Positions 60,038-64,000 of a stretch of 64,000 nucleotides of DNA are shown here, piece after piece. The position numbers and the translations under genes are program-made. Numbering within the stretch: position 1 is the stretch's first letter; each line of letters begins with the position of its first letter. Source of the stretch: a virus; IMG/VR virus record IMGVR_UViG_3300010157_000046, positions 27,035-91,034 of that record. The stretch is one strand, 5' to 3'. A model generated the notes under the pieces. It worked only from the letters and a program-made list of their open reading frames with translations. It searched no databases and had not been told where the DNA came from.

Positions 60038-61170
60038 GTCAATCATTACTGTATCAAACTCAGACTGGATTTTTTAAACCATTGTTGACCTATCGAGGTA
60101 TCAACTTTACCACAGTGGGTGAACATCAATACAAAATTTCTGGTTTTGACGAATACAACTATTTGGTCGAAATGAATTCGTGTTTTTCCACTAGACCCAG
60201 TGGTGACATAATTGACCGAACCTGCCGGGTACCTATGCCGTTTAATTTCCACATTGATCGGCCATGGTCTACTAAATCCAAGTCTGTAGAGCTTGATGAA
60301 TGTTTTCAACTACGTGTAACAGATTTAACAACTTATAATAAAAAATTAAATTTGTTATGGAGCGGTGGAATAGACTCAACTGCAATGGTTGTGGGATTTT
60401 TGAAATATTGTAAAAATTTAGACCAGATACGCATAATATACAGTTCCCACAGTGTGAAAGAACACCCTAGATTCTTTTTAGATTTATTGCAGATTTCTCA
60501 AATTGAAATGGTTGAGTTTGGTGGTGACGTGTATATGAATCAAACATTTGATGGCCTATTTGTCAGTGCTGACGTTGCAGATGATATAACTGCCAGTTTA
60601 GATCAGAGTTTTTTTGATGAAGTAGGCTTCAAAGGATTGCACGATTCTTGGAAAGATTTGTTTTATAAAAAAACAAACAATTTGAACTTTGTCAACTATT
60701 GCGAGCAGTATTTTTCTACTAGCCAACTGCCTATTGACACAGTGATACAGGCCCGCTGGTGGTTTTATGTCATGTGTAAAATACAAAAATACCCACCAGG
60801 TCATGCCAAAGTGTTGAATGATAATCAACCATTGGCAGTGGGATTTTTTGACACAGAAGAATTTGAAACCTACACCTACTACCGCATGGATACAATAATC
60901 AAATCCAAGAACTACAACACCTATAAACAGTTTCTCAAAGACTTCATTTACAGTTATGACAAAGATTCAAATTACCAAATACACAAACAAAAGGTAGGGA
61001 GTCAGCAGTTGGCCTGGTATGCATCCAAATACTCAGCTTTAAAATCTTCTAATTATATAATGTTGTTACGTGATGGAACAAGAATACGCACTAAAAATTT
61101 ACCATTGTTTAGCCAAATTGAATTTGAAAAACAGTATAGCAACACACTTGATTATCTTTTTAACTGCTGA
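60034..61170 (+). CDS. PP-loop ATPase, asparagine synthase-like (378 aa)
   Basis: The pyrophosphatase loop L-L-W-S-G-G-I-D-S-T-A (107-117) defines an N-type ATP pyrophosphatase/AANH fold, most like the synthetase domain of asparagine synthase-type enzymes. The first ~100 residues are not a Gln amidotransferase domain: there is no N-terminal catalytic Cys. Such enzymes adenylate a carboxyl or carbonyl and form an amide or similar bond. Downstream 'ARWWFYVMCKIQKYPPGHAK' resembles the distal helices of that family. Ammonia or another amine would be the nucleophile. Converges on a minus-strand unit with only 3 bp between stops. Confidence 0.65.
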   Translation: MSQSLLYQTQTGFFKPLLTYRGINFTTVGEHQYKISGFDEYNYLVEMNSCFSTRPSGDIIDRTCRVPMPFNFHIDRPWSTKSKSVELDECFQLRVTDLTTYNKKLNLLWSGGIDSTAMVVGFLKYCKNLDQIRIIYSSHSVKEHPRFFLDLLQISQIEMVEFGGDVYMNQTFDGLFVSADVADDITASLDQSFFDEVGFKGLHDSWKDLFYKKTNNLNFVNYCEQYFSTSQLPIDTVIQARWWFYVMCKIQKYPPGHAKVLNDNQPLAVGFFDTEEFETYTYYRMDTIIKSKNYNTYKQFLKDFIYSYDKDSNYQIHKQKVGSQQLAWYASKYSALKSSNYIMLLRDGTRIRTKNLPLFSQIEFEKQYSNTLDYLFNC

Positions 61171-61173
61171 TGT

Positions 61174-61365
61174 TTAGACCCATCTCAACATAAATATGAT
61201 ATAATCAGAGTCCCACTCGAATTCAAACACACCTTCTGAGACAAACAACCACGGTCCTTCGCAGTTGGTATCACACCATTCAATACAAGGAGTCCACCCT
61301 TGATATCTATGTCCTGATATCGGATCAGAATTTACTATGGGTGCCATAACACTAGCCACTTTCAT
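61174..61365 (-). CDS. Small Cys-containing protein (63 aa), F-x-L-R-W tail
   Basis: ATG 61365 overlaps the stop of the radical SAM gene (ATGA). Contains 'GWTPCIEWCDTNCEGPWLF' with three cysteines and ends 'FEFEWDSDYIIFMLRWV', the same tail as other short proteins here. Being coupled to a radical SAM gene, it could be considered as a possible substrate peptide, but the shared tail family argues for an ordinary small phage protein. Function unknown. Confidence 0.5.
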   Translation of the reverse strand: MKVASVMAPIVNSDPISGHRYQGWTPCIEWCDTNCEGPWLFVSEGVFEFEWDSDYIIFMLRWV

Positions 61366-62879
61366 TGGAGTACCAATAGCCTTGCTTGTTCTAGTTCTGG
61401 AATGTAATCAACTAATTGACTGTTACGAGCTTGATCTAAACGATCGTTATATCGAAAAAATTCAATTAAGATGTTAGGATCATAATTGTAATTTTTAAAT
61501 CGATCAATAATTTCATTTATAATATGATTGGTATTTCTTCCAACATTGTAATAAACTTTAGTTTCTTGGCAACGATACATTGATTCCACTACCTGTTCAC
61601 GCAATGGGTTATGCCAAGGCCCCAACAGCGAGGTGATATCACCGGCTGGTTGAACTAGGGTATTACACCCTGGAAAATCTCTATCATAAAATTCATAGAT
61701 CTCATGAACACGGGTAGCATTCCACATACTAATTACCGTTTGAAATGCCAATACATGTCCTTGATCTAATATGCGGAAACAATTGTCTCTCATAGTATCA
61801 AAGTTACTACCCCATCGAATGTAGTCATTGACTTTTTTGTAGCCATCAAAACTAACACTAAAAGTTACTCGAGGAAATTCTTTCAACAGATCCAACAAAG
61901 TGTTGCTGATTTTTTGTGCATTAGTTCCAATGTTCAAATCAAAGTCGGTTTGATTTTGTTTGATACAACGTCGTAGAAACGCATAAAATTCAGGAAAAAT
62001 AGTAGGCTCGCCACCGGCCCAATATATTCTTTTGGCAGTGTCAAAATCAATCTTATCATATGGAAACTCTTGAAATTTCCAAGTGTCAGTTACTACAGGA
62101 ATACCGAGACGTATATTTTCTTCTTCAATCAAATGACTGTGTTTATCGTCACACATGCGACACATGATATTGCACTTATTACTGGGACGTATTTCGTAAC
62201 TAACGGGATATTTTATATTTTTTAAATCGTCCTCGTTAGTTAGTCTGAGATCCATGGCCCATTCTAAAGACTCAAATTGTCTGGCACTTTCTCCATGGTG
62301 TTGTTCTCTCTCGTAGCAGATATTGCATTTATTAGGCATTTGAATTCCGGCCAGCATGTTATTTCTAATAGGAGCAAAGGCTGGATCGGTTGACCAATCA
62401 TCAATTTGATCAATTTGAGTAATAGGATCTGGACATTTCATGCACATGACTGCTGAGCCGTAATCGTTTATTAAATTTATAAACGGCAACACACATAGCG
62501 CCTTGTTATTTCTCAGCGTGTTATGCCAGTAAAGAATGTCTTTATTATTGGCATTATTTCTGAATACAGTATTGTATCCTTTTTCTTCTAGCTCTAACAT
62601 AAGCCTGAAAGTGTTTACAAAACTTTTCCAATGCGGATAAGAATCTATACCTTGATCTAGCATTACAATTTGATCAAATTTTGGCGCCAAATTTAAAACA
62701 ATGCTACCAATGGGTATATCAACTATACTGGTGTGATAGTAACCAACTTTGATAGGAGAAAAATTGTCAGCGGATATCAGTCCATAGTTGGTTGTGGCGT
62801 CTTTGGCAGCAAGTGTGCCGGTCAACTGATCTGTCAGTTCGGTCTCATTGCCGATGCATAGGATTTTTTTATTAAACAT
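61362..62879 (-). CDS. Radical SAM enzyme with extra N-terminal domain (8 of 8)
   Basis: 505 residues, the longest of the set. Residues 1-125 form an additional domain ('KILCIGNETELTDQLTGTLAAKDATTNYGLI', 'IGSIVLNLAPKFDQIVMLDQ') not seen in the others. Then 'LCVLPFINLINDYGSAVMCMKCP' (C129, C146, C149), C185-N-I-C188 with 'YEREQHHGESARQ', and the core C-N-I-M-C-R-M-C (C236, C240, C243) plus AGGEPT. So the N-terminal SPASM/twitch-type order is kept. Follows a small gene and precedes a Cys-containing peptide gene. Substrate unknown. Confidence 0.82.
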   Translation of the reverse strand: MFNKKILCIGNETELTDQLTGTLAAKDATTNYGLISADNFSPIKVGYYHTSIVDIPIGSIVLNLAPKFDQIVMLDQGIDSYPHWKSFVNTFRLMLELEEKGYNTVFRNNANNKDILYWHNTLRNNKALCVLPFINLINDYGSAVMCMKCPDPITQIDQIDDWSTDPAFAPIRNNMLAGIQMPNKCNICYEREQHHGESARQFESLEWAMDLRLTNEDDLKNIKYPVSYEIRPSNKCNIMCRMCDDKHSHLIEEENIRLGIPVVTDTWKFQEFPYDKIDFDTAKRIYWAGGEPTIFPEFYAFLRRCIKQNQTDFDLNIGTNAQKISNTLLDLLKEFPRVTFSVSFDGYKKVNDYIRWGSNFDTMRDNCFRILDQGHVLAFQTVISMWNATRVHEIYEFYDRDFPGCNTLVQPAGDITSLLGPWHNPLREQVVESMYRCQETKVYYNVGRNTNHIINEIIDRFKNYNYDPNILIEFFRYNDRLDQARNSQLVDYIPELEQARLLVLQ

Positions 62880-62891
62880 AGATCATTATAC

Positions 62892-63146
62892 TTATAGTGG
62901 ATCACCGTAACGTATTTTAAACCACGATAATTCTTCATCGCCTCGAAGATAGATTTTATGATTGCGCCAATTGATAGTAAATGCCCAATTTGGATTGGTA
63001 TCGGGTCGGTCCTTTTTTAGATCTTCACTGTAGCCATACGTTTCACTCATCCATTTACGGGCATTGTGAAATTCTAACACTTGTGCCACGTCAATTATAT
63101 ATTTAAAATGTGCATTAGGAACAGTATCTTCAACTGTATATTTCAT
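62892..63146 (-). CDS. Hypothetical small phage protein (84 aa), F-x-I-R-Y tail
   Basis: ATG 63146 chosen because it overlaps the upstream stop as ATGA. 'FHNARKWMSETYGYSEDLKKD' followed by 'NWAFTINWRNHKIYLRGDEELSWFKIRYGDPL'. The tail matches the short-protein family seen at 58141, 58440 and 61174. No catalytic motif. Twelve bases separate it from the radical SAM gene downstream, with no promoter visible there. Confidence 0.5.
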   Translation of the reverse strand: MKYTVEDTVPNAHFKYIIDVAQVLEFHNARKWMSETYGYSEDLKKDRPDTNPNWAFTINWRNHKIYLRGDEELSWFKIRYGDPL

Positions 63147-63826
63147 TTTGGATGAACAGAAATATATTTTTGATAATATTGATCCCAAAGGCCACTATTA
63201 AAATCATTAAATTTTAATCTATCATATAAATTTTCAATTTGATTTCGCATAGCATTATGGTCGTCAATCGTCGAATCTATATCTATTAGTATATATGGTA
63301 TTTGTGGATTTTTCAATTCCTGTTGATCAATAAAACTCCAATAATTTACTTTATTATCAAGATCGTTTGCTAAACCTAGCATTTTAAAACTTGATCTTGC
63401 CAACCATTGGCTGTAGTTTGTTAATTTAATTACATTAAGATTGGGATGTTGCATTGTGGCTTGTTTTAATTCTTCAGGGCTATGAACAATTAAACAAAAA
63501 TGTCTATTAGCATTAACTATGTCAATTAATGCCGAGGACATATTCACGGTCTGTGCACCGTACGGACCCCATTCATTACCAACACCTAATTCGTATTTTT
63601 GCCACTTATTTAAATCATGTATTGGTGGAATAGTCTTTAAAATCTGATCGAGTTTTTTTTGATAATATGTATCGTTAAATATTGTCTGTTGCATATCCCA
63701 GACAGCCAATTGTGGATGATGTGGCACACAATATTGGCTCAACCCTAAACTATTGATAATAAATTTTCCGCCGGCGCCATTGGGATAATATACAATAATG
63801 CATTGAGATTGAAATTTATCTATCAT
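63143..63826 (-). CDS. Sulfotransferase-like/P-loop protein, uncertain (227 aa)
   Basis: Start chosen at ATG 63826 (M-I-D-K-F); an upstream in-frame GTG at 63862 lies in a terminator hairpin. N-terminal 'CIIVYYPNGAGGKFIINSLGLS' has a glycine-rich G-A-G-G-K-F loop, similar in position to that of the gene at 24447 and to phage sulfotransferase-like proteins. The rest ('LCLIVHSPEELKQATMQHPNLNVIKLTNYSQW'-like region) fits a kinase/sulfotransferase fold but no catalytic base can be assigned. AT-rich. First gene of the last minus-strand unit. Confidence 0.4.
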   Translation of the reverse strand: MIDKFQSQCIIVYYPNGAGGKFIINSLGLSQYCVPHHPQLAVWDMQQTIFNDTYYQKKLDQILKTIPPIHDLNKWQKYELGVGNEWGPYGAQTVNMSSALIDIVNANRHFCLIVHSPEELKQATMQHPNLNVIKLTNYSQWLARSSFKMLGLANDLDNKVNYWSFIDQQELKNPQIPYILIDIDSTIDDHNAMRNQIENLYDRLKFNDFNSGLWDQYYQKYISVHPK

Positions 63827-63843
63827 GATGAATTTTAAAAGAT

Positions 63844-63891
63844 AAGAGGGCGGTGAGAACACAGCCCGTGTTATTAAAACACCACCCTCTT
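63844..63891 (-). terminator. Nested hairpin terminator
   Basis: A 12-bp outer stem (AAGAGGGCGGTG at 63844-63855 against CACCACCCTCTT at 63880-63891, one G-T wobble when read on the minus strand) encloses a 5-bp inner stem (AACAC/GTGTT) with loop AGCCC. On the minus strand it follows the stop of the edge gene and is followed by ATCTTTT, so it probably ends that upstream unit. Confidence 0.65.
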
Positions 63892-63900
63892 TAAACCATT

Positions 63901-64000
63901 TTACTTGTCGCTGGCCTGTAAAATATACTTGCCATAACGCTGATGGAACTCGTCAAAGTTCTTCAGCTTGGTTGGCTGGAATGGCAGGTTGTATGTGGTA
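63901..64000 (-). CDS. C-terminal end of a gene cut by the window
   Basis: Minus-strand frame open to the window edge, ending with TAA at 63901-63903. The 32 visible residues end 'FDEFHQRYGKYILQASDK'. They are too few to assign a family. The strong hairpin directly after the stop supports a real gene end. Confidence 0.55.
   Translation of the reverse strand, partial: TTYNLPFQPTKLKNFDEFHQRYGKYILQASDK

Noticed and set aside
61174-61365. 63-aa Cys-containing ORF as a RiPP precursor for the adjacent rSAM
   Set aside because: Its C-terminal tail matches a family of small phage proteins found away from rSAM genes, and no leader/core organisation is seen.
1-64000. Bacterial genomic island or prophage rather than phage genome
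   Set aside because: The structural block, late-promoter boxes, ThyX, many tiny cyanophage-type ORFs and continuous 4-bp overlaps fit a phage genome; no integrase, attachment site or bacterial housekeeping gene was seen.
1-64000. tRNA genes, CRISPR arrays, insertion sequences
   Set aside because: No cloverleaf-like segment ending in the usual T-arm pattern, no regularly spaced direct repeats and no transposase motif were noticed by eye; a tRNAscan or repeat search would be needed to be certain.

Overview
The window looks like a T4-like myovirus (Caudoviricetes) with a large genome, probably from a marine or freshwater bacterium. It opens inside a baseplate-wedge (gp6-like) gene. That is followed by a giant virion protein and several tail or fibre proteins of the kind seen in T4-like cyanophages. 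Other phage hallmarks are pervasive ATGA/TAATG stop-start overlaps, almost no intergenic DNA, exact or near T4 late-promoter boxes (TATAAATA), ThyX, and many tiny conserved phage ORFs. No tRNA, rRNA, CRISPR array, insertion sequence or integrase was recognised. The host cannot be named from this sequence.

Layout. 1-20967 (+): late structural block, namely gp6-like protein (5'-truncated), a 4817-residue modular virion protein, small connector-like proteins, a fibre protein with a chaperone-like C-terminus, and another structural protein, closed by a strong hairpin terminator. 21042-39777 (+): after a sigma70-like promoter, a few conserved small phage genes, then a dense accessory operon with glycosyltransferase-like proteins, sulfotransferase-like proteins, a UDP-glucuronate decarboxylase-like SDR, an SGNH hydrolase-like protein, six radical SAM enzymes and a NodU/TobZ-type carbamoyltransferase. 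39761-49433 (mixed strands): a seventh radical SAM enzyme, two glycine-amidinotransferase-like enzymes, more glycosyltransferase-like genes, a DegT aminotransferase, an NAD-dependent epimerase, a TagD-like cytidylyltransferase and ThyX. 49430-59709 (-): mostly small conserved phage proteins plus a helicase-like ATPase, a VWA/metallopeptidase-like protein and a SprT-like protein. Five promoters with 17-bp spacers were found on this strand between 48753 and 59743, four of them with near-consensus sigma70 boxes. 59768-61170 (+): a small gene and a PP-loop (asparagine synthase-like) ATPase behind an exact TATAAATA. 61174-64000 (-): an eighth radical SAM enzyme and small genes, bounded by a nested hairpin and the 3' end of another gene.

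The notable system is the accessory island. It has eight radical SAM proteins whose SPASM/twitch-type cysteine region lies N-terminal to the CxxxCxxC core, three amidinotransferase-like enzymes with a conserved Cys/His, a sugar-type aminotransferase translationally coupled to one of them, an O-carbamoyltransferase, sulfotransferase-like and SGNH proteins, nucleotide-sugar SDRs, a cytidylyltransferase, several glycosyltransferase-like paralogues and a PP-loop enzyme. Together these resemble the logic of amino- or guanidino-sugar (aminocyclitol/aminoglycoside-like) assembly and decoration. My inference is that the phage builds or remodels an unusual glycan or small molecule, used on host surface, virion or DNA. 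The families are seen in the sequence. The pathway and its target are not.
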